From: DATHWB01 sp046565785
GTDB lineage: Bacteria; Actinomycetota; Acidimicrobiia; Spongiisociales; ZC4RG35
DNA: 21,861 nucleotides
Assembly: GCA_046565785.1 (NCBI GenBank)
Contig: JBKHXZ010000009.1
Span: forward strand, 1-21,861
Direction: 5' to 3'
Positions within the stretch are counted from its first letter, which is position 1; the number at the start of each line of letters is the position of its first letter. The notes below the pieces were generated by a model that did no database searches, was not told the DNA's origin, and saw only the letters and a program-made list of their open reading frames with translations. Positions 8,903 through 17,549 of the stretch are shown here, piece by piece. The translations under genes were made by a program, and so were the position numbers.

Positions 8903-9784
8903 CTATTCCGCCAGTGCGCGTTCGAGTTGTGCTTGGCGTTGGGCGTCCTGTTCGGCCAGCATCCGCTCCTGGGCTTCGGCGGTCTGGGTGATCGAGAAAC
9001 AGAACCGGCTCCCGGTGGGGAAACGACGCTCATACCAGACGTCTCCGCCCATCGCCCGAGCCAGCTTGCGGGCGATCGGCAGCCCCAATCCGAGCCCGGT
9101 GGACGACCGGCTGTCTCCCTTCGAGAGCTGCTCGAAGTGTTCGAAGATGGTGTCGACATGCTCGTCGGGGATGCCGGGACCGTTGTCGGAGACCACCACG
9201 ATGAAGTGGTCGCCATAGGGGAAGCCTTCCACCAGCACCTGATCGCCCCCGTACTTGGCGGCGTTCTCCAACAGGTTGCGGATCACCTGCTGGGTGCGCT
9301 TGGGGTCGCCCCACACCCGCAAGCCCCCCGGCAGTGACACCGAAACGTTGGCGGCCGACTCGCCCGGCTCCAGGCCGTCGTTGACCGAATGCACCAGGTC
9401 GGAGAGGTCGAACATCTCCGGGTAGAGCCGCAGCCGTCCGGCGTCGAGGCGAGGGATCACCAGGATGTCCTCGACCAGTTCGCCGAGGTAGAGCGCCTGG
9501 TTGGAGATGATCGACAGGAACTCTTCGATCTCGGGCTGACCCAGATCGCGCCACGTGGTCTGCAGGGTTTCGGCGAATCCGGCGATCGAAGTGAGAGGGG
9601 TTCGAAGCTCGTGGCTGACGAGGGTGACGAAGTCGTTCTTCATCGTGTGCGCTTCCTGCGCCGCCCGCTCTGCTTCCAGCACGCGGCGTTTCCACGTCAG
9701 TCGGGTCCTGACGGCGACGGTGAGCGCCACTGCGCCCCCGACAGCGAATGCGCCGCCAACGATGAGGGGGATGAGTTCTTGCAT
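8903..9784 (-). CDS. Membrane-anchored sensor histidine kinase, short input region
   Basis: A 293-residue histidine kinase. One N-terminal membrane helix (about 5-26) is followed directly by a short linker and the HisKA dimerisation helix with the phospho-acceptor in SHELRTPL (H58). The ATPase domain has the N box NLLENAAKYG, G1 DNGPGIP, F box FEHFEQL and G2 GLGLGLPIA. The tail (about 270-293) is a charged helix with QTAEAQERMLAEQDAQRQAQLERALAE. There is no periplasmic, PAS, GAF or HAMP domain, so it may sense through its membrane helix or through partners. It lies 51 bases after the CheA-like/receiver gene on the same strand, suggesting a joint pathway; no separate response regulator is adjacent. 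ATG 9784 lacks a clear ribosome-binding site. Confidence 0.9.
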   Translation of the reverse strand: MQELIPLIVGGAFAVGGAVALTVAVRTRLTWKRRVLEAERAAQEAHTMKNDFVTLVSHELRTPLTSIAGFAETLQTTWRDLGQPEIEEFLSIISNQALYLGELVEDILVIPRLDAGRLRLYPEMFDLSDLVHSVNDGLEPGESAANVSVSLPGGLRVWGDPKRTQQVIRNLLENAAKYGGDQVLVEGFPYGDHFIVVVSDNGPGIPDEHVDTIFEHFEQLSKGDSRSSTGLGLGLPIARKLARAMGGDVWYERRFPTGSRFCFSITQTAEAQERMLAEQDAQRQAQLERALAE

Positions 9785-9835
9785 CAGGACACCAGTTGTG
9801 AGGGTAGTGAGCGACCGTGGGGCGGCCGTGTCACC

Positions 9836-11902
9836 TCATTCCCGTCCGTTCCCCTCTTCGAGGAGACGTCGGAGAGCGGCGACCAGAGCACCCTGGCGGA
9901 TGTCGTACTTGTCCAGATATGCGTCGACCCCGGCTTCCCATGCCGCCGCCTTGTCGTCTTCTTCGGCGACGGCAGACACCATGATGATCGGCTGGTTCAC
10001 GCCGTTGTGGCGCAACGCCCGCACCAACTCGACCCCGTTGGATCGCGGCATCGAATAGTCCACCACCAGCGCGTCGTACTGCGCCCGACCCATCTCCTCG
10101 ACCGCCTCCCGTGCGCCGGGGGCAACGGTCACGTCGAACCCGCGTCCGCGCAAGGTGGCGGAGATGATCTGGCGGACCCCGGCCGAGTCGTCGACGACCA
10201 GCACCTTGGGACGGGAGCCGTGCTGGGCTTCCGGCCGGCGGGCCTGGCCGCCGAGGTGGTTGTGGTCGACCATCACCAGGACTTCGCCACCACCCAGGAA
10301 CGCCGCACCGACGAGGTGGTCGGCGTCCTCCAGGATCGGTCCCAGGCTCTTCACCGCCACCCGACGCCGGTCGATGATCTCGTCGACCGTCACTGCCACG
10401 TACCCGGAGCGGGTCCGCAGGAACAGGACTTCGAGCTCGTGGTCGGACGGAGGAAGGCTGAGCGCCCGGGCGAACGAAACCACCGGCACCGGCTCGCCCC
10501 GGAAGATGATCTCCCGTCCACGTTCGCCCGAGCGAACCGACGTCTCGTCGAGCGCAGCCGTGGCCGACACTGCCGGCTCGGCGATCCCGAAGAACTGATC
10601 CCCGCTGGCGACGATCACGATGTTCTGGACGACGAGGGAGACCGGGAGGTCGAGGGTGAAACGAGTTCCCACACCCGGGTTCGACTCGACGGTCACCGTC
10701 CCGCCGACCCGATCGACGGCGTCGGCGACCAGCGAAAGCCCTTCGCCGGAGCCGGAGAACTCGGTGGGCTCGGTCACGGTGGTGAACCCCGGACGGAACA
10801 GGTGGGCTTCGAGTTCCGAACGGGTGAGCCCCAAGCCACGGCTCTCGGCAGAAGCAGCCACCGATTTCCAATCGATCCCCGCCCCGTCGTCGGACACCGA
10901 GACGACCAGACGGTCGTCGACGATTTCGGCGTCGACTCGCACGTTGCCGGTGGGTGACTTGCCGAGTTCCACCCGTCGACGGGACGGCTCGATGCCGTGG
11001 TCGACGGCGTTGACGATCAGATGTCGCAGCGGCTCGCGGATGAGGTCGACGATCTGACGGTCGATCAGCAGGTCACCGCCCTGGATGTCGAAACGGACTT
11101 CACGGCCGAGACGCCGTCCGAGGAACCGGACGAACTGGGGATAGGACTCGGTGGCGTCGTTGAGAGGCACGTTGGCCAGGGATACCGCCCACTCCTGCAG
11201 TTCCCGCACGTCTGCCGACAGCCGTTCGAGCTGGGTACGCCAGGCAGCGAGCAACTTCACGGGGTCGGCGCCTTCGAAAGCGACGTGAGTGAGATCGGCG
11301 AGAGCCTCGGTGTCGAGCCCGATGTCCACCGCACGGTTGATCAGCCGGTACAGGTCACCGGTGTCGACCCGGGTGACCGCGCTGGACAGTTCGTCCCGCA
11401 CGGTGGCCAGCAGCCCGCCCAGGTCGGCCGGGCCATGGGAGATCTCGGGTGGATCGGACTCCACCGCGTCATCGACAAAAGGGGAACCTGCCTCAGGGCG
11501 GACGGCCATCTGCGGCGGTGACGGCGGGGCGGCGAGCGCCGCGGTCAGGGCCTGGGTGGCGCCTTCCAGGCGGGGTCGGAGCGTTTCGTCGCGGGCGGCG
11601 GCAGCGATGAGGCCGGCCAGCTCCCGCATGGCCTCGGCAGCCATCGGACCAGGCTGTAGCTCGCCCTGATCGACCGCCCTCCACGTCTTCTCCAATTCGG
11701 CGGCGGCGGCCCCGATGTCGAGCTTGCCCAGCATGTTGGCCGAGCCTTTGAGCGTGTGGGCGTCCCGGGTGAGGTCCTCGGTGCTGGCGACGGTGATTTC
11801 GCCGTCGCGCAGCTCAGCCGCTCCGGCGACCAGCCGGGCGGTGCGCTCGTCGACTTCGGCGAGGAAGATGTCGATCAAATCTTGAGATTCGGCCCAATCC
11901 AC
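9836..11902 (-). CDS. CheA-like hybrid kinase: Hpt, HATPase, CheW-like and receiver domains
   Basis: A 688-residue protein with an Hpt domain (about 1-105, phospho-acceptor H49 in DAHTLKGSANMLG), a Pro/Ala linker, a dimerisation helical pair (about 160-260), a CheA-type ATPase (N box HLIVNAVDHGIE, G1 SDDGAGID, LFRPGFTT, G2 GSGEGLSLVADAV), a CheW-like domain (about 420-550) and a C-terminal receiver (566-688) with acidic pair D571/D572, phospho-acceptor D615, S643 and K665. This resembles FrzE/ChpA-type CheA-REC fusions more than flagellar CheA. The P2 domain is lacking. No MCP, CheW, CheR, CheB or CheY gene is present, so flagellar chemotaxis is doubtful; output may be via the receiver or the neighbouring kinase. 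GTG 11902 is preceded by GAGG at suitable distance. It starts 57 bases after guaA. Confidence 0.9.
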   Translation of the reverse strand: MDWAESQDLIDIFLAEVDERTARLVAGAAELRDGEITVASTEDLTRDAHTLKGSANMLGKLDIGAAAAELEKTWRAVDQGELQPGPMAAEAMRELAGLIAAAARDETLRPRLEGATQALTAALAAPPSPPQMAVRPEAGSPFVDDAVESDPPEISHGPADLGGLLATVRDELSSAVTRVDTGDLYRLINRAVDIGLDTEALADLTHVAFEGADPVKLLAAWRTQLERLSADVRELQEWAVSLANVPLNDATESYPQFVRFLGRRLGREVRFDIQGGDLLIDRQIVDLIREPLRHLIVNAVDHGIEPSRRRVELGKSPTGNVRVDAEIVDDRLVVSVSDDGAGIDWKSVAASAESRGLGLTRSELEAHLFRPGFTTVTEPTEFSGSGEGLSLVADAVDRVGGTVTVESNPGVGTRFTLDLPVSLVVQNIVIVASGDQFFGIAEPAVSATAALDETSVRSGERGREIIFRGEPVPVVSFARALSLPPSDHELEVLFLRTRSGYVAVTVDEIIDRRRVAVKSLGPILEDADHLVGAAFLGGGEVLVMVDHNHLGGQARRPEAQHGSRPKVLVVDDSAGVRQIISATLRGRGFDVTVAPGAREAVEEMGRAQYDALVVDYSMPRSNGVELVRALRHNGVNQPIIMVSAVAEEDDKAAAWEAGVDAYLDKYDIRQGALVAALRRLLEEGNGRE

Positions 11903-11959
11903 CGGTTACCTCGGGGTTCTCGAGTAGGTATCGGCGGTTGCCGGGGCTTCTTGAGGAGC

Positions 11960-13501
11960 CTATTCCCACTCGATGGTCGCCGGGGGCTTGGACGAGATGT
12001 CGTAGGCCACTCGATTGATCCCCTCCACTTCGTTGATCACCCGGTTGGAGATCCGCTCCAGGACGTCGTAGGGAAGCCGAGCCCAGTCGGCGGTCATGGC
12101 ATCCTCGCTGGTGACCGCCCGCAAGATCAGCGGATAGGCGTATGTGCGGCCATCGCCCTGCACCCCGACCGAGCGAATGGCGGGGAGCACTCCGAACGCC
12201 TGCCAGATCTCCCGATAGAGGCCTGCCCGACGAATCTCCTCGGTGACTATGGCGTCGGCCCGTCGGAGGATGTCGAGCCGTTCGGCGGTGACCTCACCGA
12301 TGATGCGGACCGCCAGGCCGGGTCCGGGGAAGGGCTGACGCCACACGATCTCTTCAGGCAGCCCGAGTTCTTCGCCCACCGCCCGCACTTCGTCCTTGAA
12401 CAGGTCCCGCAGGGGCTCGATCAACTGGAACTCCATGTCGTCGGGGAGCCCACCGACATTGTGATGCGACTTGATCTTGGCGGCATCCTTGGTCCCGGAC
12501 TCGATGACGTCGGGATACAGGGTGCCCTGGACCAAGAACGCGGCGTCGGACAGGCGGGAAGCCTCGTCCTCGAACACCCGGATGAAGGTCTCGCCGATGA
12601 TCTTGCGTTTCTCCTCCGGGTCGGTCACCCCGGCCAGTCGTTCCAGGAAACGGTCTGCGGCCTTCACATGCACGAGATCGATGTTGAAGTGCCCACGGAA
12701 CGTCTCCTCCACCTGCTCGGCCTCCCCCAGCCGGAGGAGCCCGTGGTCGACGAAGATGCACGTGAGTTGATCACCCACCGCTTCATGGACGAGGGCGGCG
12801 GCCACGGCCGAATCGACCCCACCCGACAGCCCGCAGATCACCCGGGCATCACCCACCTGGGAACGGATGGCGGCCACCTGTGCCTCGATGATCGAATGCC
12901 GCGTCCAGGACGGATGGGCACCACAAGCGTCGTAGAGGAAGCGCTTCAGGACCTCCATCCCCCGAGGCGTATGGGCCACCTCGGGGTGGAACTGCACACC
13001 GAACAGGCCCCGAGTGCGGTCTTCCATCGCCGCCACCGGCGCGCTCGGGGTGGAGGCGGTGACCACGAATCCGTCGGGGGGGCGCGACACCGCATCGCGG
13101 TGGCTCATCCACACCTGCTGGGTCTCGGGAAGGTCGCCGAAGAGGAGCGATTCCCGCGACGAGGTGAGTTCGGTCTTGCCGTACTCGGCCTGACCGGTGT
13201 TGGCCACCTCGCCACCGACGATGTCGGCCATCAACTGGTGGCCGTAACAGATGCCGAGCACCGGGATGCCCAGGTCGAAAACGCCGGGGTCCATTCGATA
13301 GGCGTCCTCGGCATAGACCGATGCGGGACCCCCGGACAGGATGATGCCCACCGGGGCCTGCGCCGCAACTTCGGCAGCGGTGATATCGCGTGGCACGATC
13401 GACGAATGCACGTTCGCCTCGCGCACCCGTCGGGCGATCAGTTGGGCGTACTGAGCGCCGAAATCGACGACCAGGACGGTCTGGCTGGCGCCGACCGCCA
13501 T
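11960..13501 (-). CDS. guaA: GMP synthase (glutamine-hydrolysing)
   Basis: A 513-residue GMP synthetase, which aminates XMP to GMP using glutamine and ATP. The class I amidotransferase domain has its nucleophile in GICYGHQL (C85) and the partner residues in FHPEV (H172, E174). The ATP pyrophosphatase loop GLSGGVDSAV is at 224-233, and the C-terminal dimerisation domain ends in the usual KPPATIEWE. The frame is open much further upstream, but homology starts at MAVGASQTVLVVDFGAQY. ATG 13501 is preferred; GTG 13507, two codons earlier, overlaps the guaB3 stop (GTGA) and is an alternative. Either way the gene is translationally coupled to guaB3. Confidence 0.96.
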   Translation of the reverse strand: MAVGASQTVLVVDFGAQYAQLIARRVREANVHSSIVPRDITAAEVAAQAPVGIILSGGPASVYAEDAYRMDPGVFDLGIPVLGICYGHQLMADIVGGEVANTGQAEYGKTELTSSRESLLFGDLPETQQVWMSHRDAVSRPPDGFVVTASTPSAPVAAMEDRTRGLFGVQFHPEVAHTPRGMEVLKRFLYDACGAHPSWTRHSIIEAQVAAIRSQVGDARVICGLSGGVDSAVAAALVHEAVGDQLTCIFVDHGLLRLGEAEQVEETFRGHFNIDLVHVKAADRFLERLAGVTDPEEKRKIIGETFIRVFEDEASRLSDAAFLVQGTLYPDVIESGTKDAAKIKSHHNVGGLPDDMEFQLIEPLRDLFKDEVRAVGEELGLPEEIVWRQPFPGPGLAVRIIGEVTAERLDILRRADAIVTEEIRRAGLYREIWQAFGVLPAIRSVGVQGDGRTYAYPLILRAVTSEDAMTADWARLPYDVLERISNRVINEVEGINRVAYDISSKPPATIEWE

Positions 13502-13503
13502 GG

Positions 13504-14661
13504 TCACCCCATTCCGACGTGCTGGCTGCGCTGCAGAGCCTTGCCTTCGGTCTGCAGGGCGGGAGCGATCATGACTTCGGCCTTCTGGAACTCCTTGATG
13601 TCGGAATACCCGGTGGTGGCCATCGACACTCGGAGGGCACCGAACAGGTTGCGCCGGCCGTCGTTCTCGTGGGCCGGACCGACCAGGATCTCCTGCAGGG
13701 TTCCCAGATCGCCGGTCTTCACCCGAGCACCGCGGGGAAGGGTGGGGTGGAAGGTGGCCATCCCCCAGTGGTAGCCGCGGCCGGGCGCCTCGGTGGCCGA
13801 CGCCAACGGCGACCCGATCATCACCGCGTCGGCACCGCAGGCGATGGCTTTGGCGACGTCGCCGCCGGTGCGCATGCCTCCGTCGGCGATGACGTGGACG
13901 TAGCGGCCGGTCTCGTCCAGGTAGCGGATCCGGGCTCCGGCGGCGTCTGCGATCGCGGTCGCCTGGGGTACGCCCACCCCGAGGACGCCACGGGTGGTGC
14001 ACGCCGCTCCCGGACCGACCCCTACGAGGATGCCGACCGCCCCGGTGCGCATCAGGTGCAGGGCGGTCGAATACGAGGCGCAGCCGCCGACGATCACCGG
14101 CACTTCGCATTCGGCGATGTACTTCTTGAGGTCGAGCACTTCACCCTTGGAAGACACGTGTTCGGCGGAGACGACCGTGCCCTGGATGACGAGGACGTCG
14201 AGACCTCCGGCGAGCGCGTACGGTGCCAGGCGCTCGACGTGCTGGGGGGTGAGGCTGCCAGAGGCGATGATCCCGCCCTGTTTCAGTTGCTTGACCCGTT
14301 CGGTGATCAGTTCGGGCTGGATGGGCGCCAGGTAGATTTCCTGCATCCGCTGGGTGGCTTTCTCGGCGGGCAGATCGGAGATCTCTTCCAGATACGGCTC
14401 GGGATCCTCGTATCGGGTCCACAGACCTTCCAGGTTGAGGACACCGAGACCTCCCAGCTCGCCGATGGTGATGGCGGTGGCCGGGCTGATGGCTCCGTCC
14501 ATGGCCGAACCCATCATGGGCAGATCGAACTTGAAACCGGCGAGATCCCAGGAGATGTCGACGTCGTCGGGGTCGCGGGTCCTGCGGCTGGGGACGATCG
14601 CGATGTCGTCGAACCCGTATCCCTGCCGGCCGGACTTGCCGATGCCGATGTCGATCTCCAC
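13504..14661 (-). CDS. guaB3: GuaB3 family IMP dehydrogenase-like protein
   Basis: A 385-residue TIM-barrel protein of the GuaB3 family. It has YGFDDIAIVPSRRTRDP at the start, the flap/barrel segment MGSAMDGAISPATAI, and the catalytic loop GVGPGAACTTRGVLGVGVPQ with nucleophile C221 followed by ADGGMRTGGDVAKAIACGADAVMIGSPLA. The CBS-domain pair of classical GuaB is absent, as usual for GuaB3. Cyanobacterial GuaB3 has been shown to act as an IMP dehydrogenase; the actinobacterial role is less certain. GTG 14661 follows a strong GGAGGG (complement of 14666-14671). The overlap with guaA places it in the GMP branch: IMP to XMP here, XMP to GMP by GuaA. No classical guaB is in the window. Confidence 0.93.
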   Translation of the reverse strand: MEIDIGIGKSGRQGYGFDDIAIVPSRRTRDPDDVDISWDLAGFKFDLPMMGSAMDGAISPATAITIGELGGLGVLNLEGLWTRYEDPEPYLEEISDLPAEKATQRMQEIYLAPIQPELITERVKQLKQGGIIASGSLTPQHVERLAPYALAGGLDVLVIQGTVVSAEHVSSKGEVLDLKKYIAECEVPVIVGGCASYSTALHLMRTGAVGILVGVGPGAACTTRGVLGVGVPQATAIADAAGARIRYLDETGRYVHVIADGGMRTGGDVAKAIACGADAVMIGSPLASATEAPGRGYHWGMATFHPTLPRGARVKTGDLGTLQEILVGPAHENDGRRNLFGALRVSMATTGYSDIKEFQKAEVMIAPALQTEGKALQRSQHVGMG

Positions 14662-14667
14662 GTTTCC

Positions 14668-14690
14668 CTCCGCCAGCGCTGGGGGCGGAG
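14668..14690 (-). promoter_or_regulatory. Hairpin overlapping the guaB3 ribosome-binding site; overlapping -10 candidate
   Basis: On the minus strand CTCCGCC (14690-14684) can pair with GGCGGAG (14674-14668), a 7-bp stem with a 9-base loop. The second arm contains the GGAG of the guaB3 Shine-Dalgarno, so folding would hide it. Against a role, TACTCT (14694-14689) looks like a -10 box whose start point would fall inside the loop, in which case the first arm would not be in the RNA. Confidence 0.3.
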
Positions 14691-14725
14691 AGTACCACTC
14701 GTGTGATTCGGCCTTTTCCGACCGG

Positions 14726-14731
14726 TAGCCT
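14726..14731 (+). promoter_or_regulatory. Candidate -10 box (TAGCCT) of the CPBP gene
   Basis: TAGCCT ends 6 bases before GTG 14738, with no Shine-Dalgarno. This fits a leaderless transcript. The 76-base gap is shared with the divergent guaB3 gene. No convincing -35. Confidence 0.35.
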
Positions 14732-14737
14732 CCTCCG

Positions 14738-15463
14738 GTGGCTTCGCCCAGTCAGGTACCCCACCGGTCCGATTTCACCGTCTCCGACTTCGTCCTTGCC
14801 ATCGGCACGGGGTTCTTCGGTGTGTTCGTCGCCGCCCTCCTCTTCGCCCCGGGAGAGGACCCGGCGGTGCTGCTGGTGGGTTCGTTGCTCGGGCAGTACG
14901 CCGGACATCTCCTCGGGCTGTGGGCGGCGGTGCGCCGGCGGGGGTCGTCGTTCGGGGCGCTCGGTTTGCACGTCGAACCCAGCGACGGCATCTACCTGTT
15001 CGGCGGGGTTCTGTTACAGGTGGCGATCGCCGCCGCCTTCATCCCGCTGGCGCAACTGATCGGGGCGGAAGGCTCGACTCAAGCGCTCGCCGAACAGATC
15101 CCCAACATCGGTGGCACTGTGCTGCGGGCCGGCCTGGTCGTCTCGGTCGCCCTGGTCGCCCCGGTGGTCGAAGAGGTCATGTTCCGAGGACTACTGCCTC
15201 GGGTGCTGCGGAAGTGGATGAACTGGACGTGGGCGTACGTGGCGGCGGCGTTCGTGTTCGCCCTCTTCCATCTCCTCGGCGTGACCGGGGACAACGTCGG
15301 CCAGAGCCTGGTGCTGTTGGTGCCGCAACTGTTCATCGTCGGTTTGATCCTGGGATGGCAGGCACGCAAGCGTCGTCGCCTAGGAGTGGCGATCTTCATC
15401 CACTCCGGTTTCAACCTGGTGGCCGTCCTGGCGTTGCTGTTCGCACCGGGCACGTTCACATGA
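14738..15463 (+). CDS. CPBP-family intramembrane metalloprotease
   Basis: A 241-residue polytopic membrane protein of the CPBP (CaaX protease and bacteriocin-processing, 'Abi') family. The three active-site motifs are intact: EEVMFRG (E145, E146, R150), FALFH (H178) and HSGFN (H222, N226), set in membrane helices. About seven hydrophobic segments are visible, starting at 17-37. Family members cleave membrane-embedded substrates or act in bacteriocin self-protection and protein maturation; the substrate here is unknown. The GTG start fits the -10-like box just upstream. The stop overlaps the next ATG by four bases, coupling it to the MFS transporter, which may suggest a shared role in peptide or stress handling, but that is speculation. 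Confidence 0.9.
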   Translation: MASPSQVPHRSDFTVSDFVLAIGTGFFGVFVAALLFAPGEDPAVLLVGSLLGQYAGHLLGLWAAVRRRGSSFGALGLHVEPSDGIYLFGGVLLQVAIAAAFIPLAQLIGAEGSTQALAEQIPNIGGTVLRAGLVVSVALVAPVVEEVMFRGLLPRVLRKWMNWTWAYVAAAFVFALFHLLGVTGDNVGQSLVLLVPQLFIVGLILGWQARKRRRLGVAIFIHSGFNLVAVLALLFAPGTFT

Positions 15464-16584
15464 GGAGGGAGTGGTGGGCGACCGCCCTGTTCTTCGGGTG
15501 CAACGGCGCGGTGTACGGATCGATCTTCTCCCGGCTCCCTGAGGTGGTCGAACGGTATTCGCTCACTCCGGGTCTACTCGGTGTGGTGCTCGTCGTGCCG
15601 GTGTTCACTTCGCTTCTCGGATCGGCGGCGGGAGGACGACTGGTGGTTCGCTACGGCGCTCGCCAGGTCTCGAAGCTGGCCGTCGTCTTCCTGGCCGTCT
15701 CACTGGGCACGATGACCGTCTCCCCGCTCTTGGTCGGGCTGGTCACCGCCCTGGCCGTGCTGGGCGCGGCCGACGGGGTGATGGACGTGGCGATGAACAT
15801 GCACGCGGTCGACCTGGAGATCCGTGCCGGCCGGGCCGTGATGCAGGGGCTGCACGCCGCCTGGACCGCCGGCGCCCTGGCTGCGGCGGTCACCTCCGGT
15901 CTGGTGGCAGGAACCGTCCCGCTGGTGGTCCACGTTGCCGTCGCCGCCACCGTCCTCGGGCTGGTCGGGGTCAGCCTCCCGTCGTGGTGGGAACCGGTGC
16001 GGATCGCCATTCCCCGCCAGCCCGGCGGCAACGCCCGTGCCCTCGGCTGGATCGCGGTGGTGGCCATCGCGGTGTCGATGGCGGAATCGGTGCCGCTGGA
16101 TTGGGCCTCGGTGCTGGTCAGTGAAGTGTTCTCCGCCTCGCCCGGTCTGGCCGCCGCCGCCACCGCCGTCGCCTTGGCCGGGATGCTGGCCGGTCGAGTG
16201 GTCGGTGATCGGGTCATCGGGCGCTACGGAACCCGACGCACCCTGGTCGGATTCGCTGGGCTGACCATGGCAGGAGCGTTGGCGGTGGGGATCGCGCCGG
16301 TGGCCCCCCTGGCCTACGTCGCCCTCGCCGTGGCCGGGATGGGAGCGTCGGTGATGTTCCCCGGGATGATCTCGATCGCCGGCCGGATCAACGACGACGG
16401 GGTGGCGGCCGTGACCGCCTCGGCCCGACTCGGATTCATGATCGGACCGATCGTCACCGGTGCGGTCGCCGAACGGTTCGGCTTTCGACCGATCATGCTG
16501 CTCCCCGCCCTGGCGGCGCTCGCTGTCGGCGTCTGGGCGGCGACGTCGTCGCAGGTCAGCGGGCCAGTCCGACCTTTTCCCTGA
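15460..16584 (+). CDS. Major facilitator superfamily transporter (YbjJ-like)
   Basis: A 374-residue MFS permease with roughly ten to twelve hydrophobic helices. The first helix region FFGCNGAVYGSIFSRLPEVVERY and GGRLVVRYGARQVSKLAVVF (the MFS loop 2-3 G-R-Y-G-R motif), plus GRVVGDRVIGRYGTRRTLVGFAG in the second half, mark the family; the opening resembles YbjJ-type transporters of unknown substrate. ATG 15460 overlaps the CPBP stop (ATGA), so long upstream extension of the frame is not coding. The last 29 bases overlap the end of trpS on the other strand, and the tail SSQVSGPVRPFP is encoded there. Substrate not predictable. Confidence 0.87.
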   Translation: MRREWWATALFFGCNGAVYGSIFSRLPEVVERYSLTPGLLGVVLVVPVFTSLLGSAAGGRLVVRYGARQVSKLAVVFLAVSLGTMTVSPLLVGLVTALAVLGAADGVMDVAMNMHAVDLEIRAGRAVMQGLHAAWTAGALAAAVTSGLVAGTVPLVVHVAVAATVLGLVGVSLPSWWEPVRIAIPRQPGGNARALGWIAVVAIAVSMAESVPLDWASVLVSEVFSASPGLAAAATAVALAGMLAGRVVGDRVIGRYGTRRTLVGFAGLTMAGALAVGIAPVAPLAYVALAVAGMGASVMFPGMISIAGRINDDGVAAVTASARLGFMIGPIVTGAVAERFGFRPIMLLPALAALAVGVWAATSSQVSGPVRPFP

Positions 16585-17533
16585 CCGACGCCATCTCGGC
16601 CTCTGCCCGCTCCCGGGCAACGTCACCACCGCGACGCATCACCGCCTCGATTTCGCCATCTTCCAGTTCGGCGAACCGAACTCGAATCGGTTCCAATCCG
16701 GCGATGATCGACTCGGCCACCGCCGCCTTGAACACCCCGTATCCGGCGTCGTGATAGTCGGCGACCAACTGGTCGATGCTGCGACCGCCCAACACCGATG
16801 CCAGCTCCAACAGATTGGAGATCCCGGGCTTGTTCTCCCAGTCGTAGCTGACATACCGGTCCGAATCGGTGACCGCGGTCTTGATCTTCTGGCTGATGTC
16901 GTCGGGAGAGTCGGTGAGGAGGATGCGGGACGCAGGGTTGGGGTCCGACTTCGACATCTTCGCCGTCGGATCCTGCAGCGACATCACCCTCGCTCCGATC
17001 TCGGGAGTGATGCGTTCCTGCAGGGGGAACTCTTCGCCGAACCGGGAGTTGAAACGTTCCACCAGGTCCCGGGTGAGCTCCAGATGCTGGGTCTGGTCGT
17101 CCCCCACCGGAACGGCATGCACGTGGTGGACGATGATGTCGGCGGCCATCAGCACCGGATAGGACAGCAAGCCCAGGTTCTGGCCCGCCCGGTCCGACTT
17201 CTCCTTGTACTGGGTCATCCGTTCCAACTGGCCGATCCCGGTGATGGTGGAGAGGATCCAGGTGAGTTCGGTGTGCTGGGGAACGTGGGACTGGAAATAG
17301 AGCAGCGACCGGTCCGGATCCACGCCGGACGCGATGACCGCCTTGGCCATGTCGATCCGATTGCGCGTGAACTCGGCCGGGTCGTACGGCGTCGTCATCG
17401 CGTGCAAGTCGACCACGCAATAGATGGTCTCCCAATCGTCCTGCATGGCGACCCAGTTCTTGAACGCTCCGATGTAGTTGCCGACGTGCACGTTCCCGGT
17501 GGGCTGCACCCCGGAGAACACTCGCTTCCTCAC
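16556..17533 (-). CDS. trpS: Tryptophan-tRNA ligase
   Basis: A 325-residue class I aminoacyl-tRNA synthetase that charges tRNA-Trp. It has the HIGH-type motif in GVQPTGNVHVGNYIGA (HVGN, 16-19), the LLSYPVLMAADII segment, VGDDQTQHLELTRD, and KMSKSDPN (KMSKS 192-196). Length is standard. GTG 17533 is preceded by GGGAG (complement of 17540-17544) with a 6-base spacer. The ribosome-binding site directly follows an intrinsic terminator, and a Trp-rich leader frame precedes that, so expression is probably controlled by attenuation (see the leader entries). Its 3' end overlaps the convergent MFS gene by 29 bases. Confidence 0.97.
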   Translation of the reverse strand: MRKRVFSGVQPTGNVHVGNYIGAFKNWVAMQDDWETIYCVVDLHAMTTPYDPAEFTRNRIDMAKAVIASGVDPDRSLLYFQSHVPQHTELTWILSTITGIGQLERMTQYKEKSDRAGQNLGLLSYPVLMAADIIVHHVHAVPVGDDQTQHLELTRDLVERFNSRFGEEFPLQERITPEIGARVMSLQDPTAKMSKSDPNPASRILLTDSPDDISQKIKTAVTDSDRYVSYDWENKPGISNLLELASVLGGRSIDQLVADYHDAGYGVFKAAVAESIIAGLEPIRVRFAELEDGEIEAVMRRGGDVARERAEAEMASVREKVGLAR

Positions 17534-17549
17534 TCGTTGCTCCCTTACG

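Noticed and set aside
6689..9337. 882-codon open frame on the plus strand opposite pcrA and the histidine kinase
   Set aside because: It is the antisense shadow of two strongly conserved genes; its translation is rich in Asp/Gly/His/Val/Arg with no recognisable domain, and it has no ribosome-binding site. High GC makes such frames common.
9389..10957. 522-codon plus-strand frame opposite the kinase genes
   Set aside because: Same reason: antisense to the histidine kinase and CheA-like genes, and spans their boundary without any domain match.
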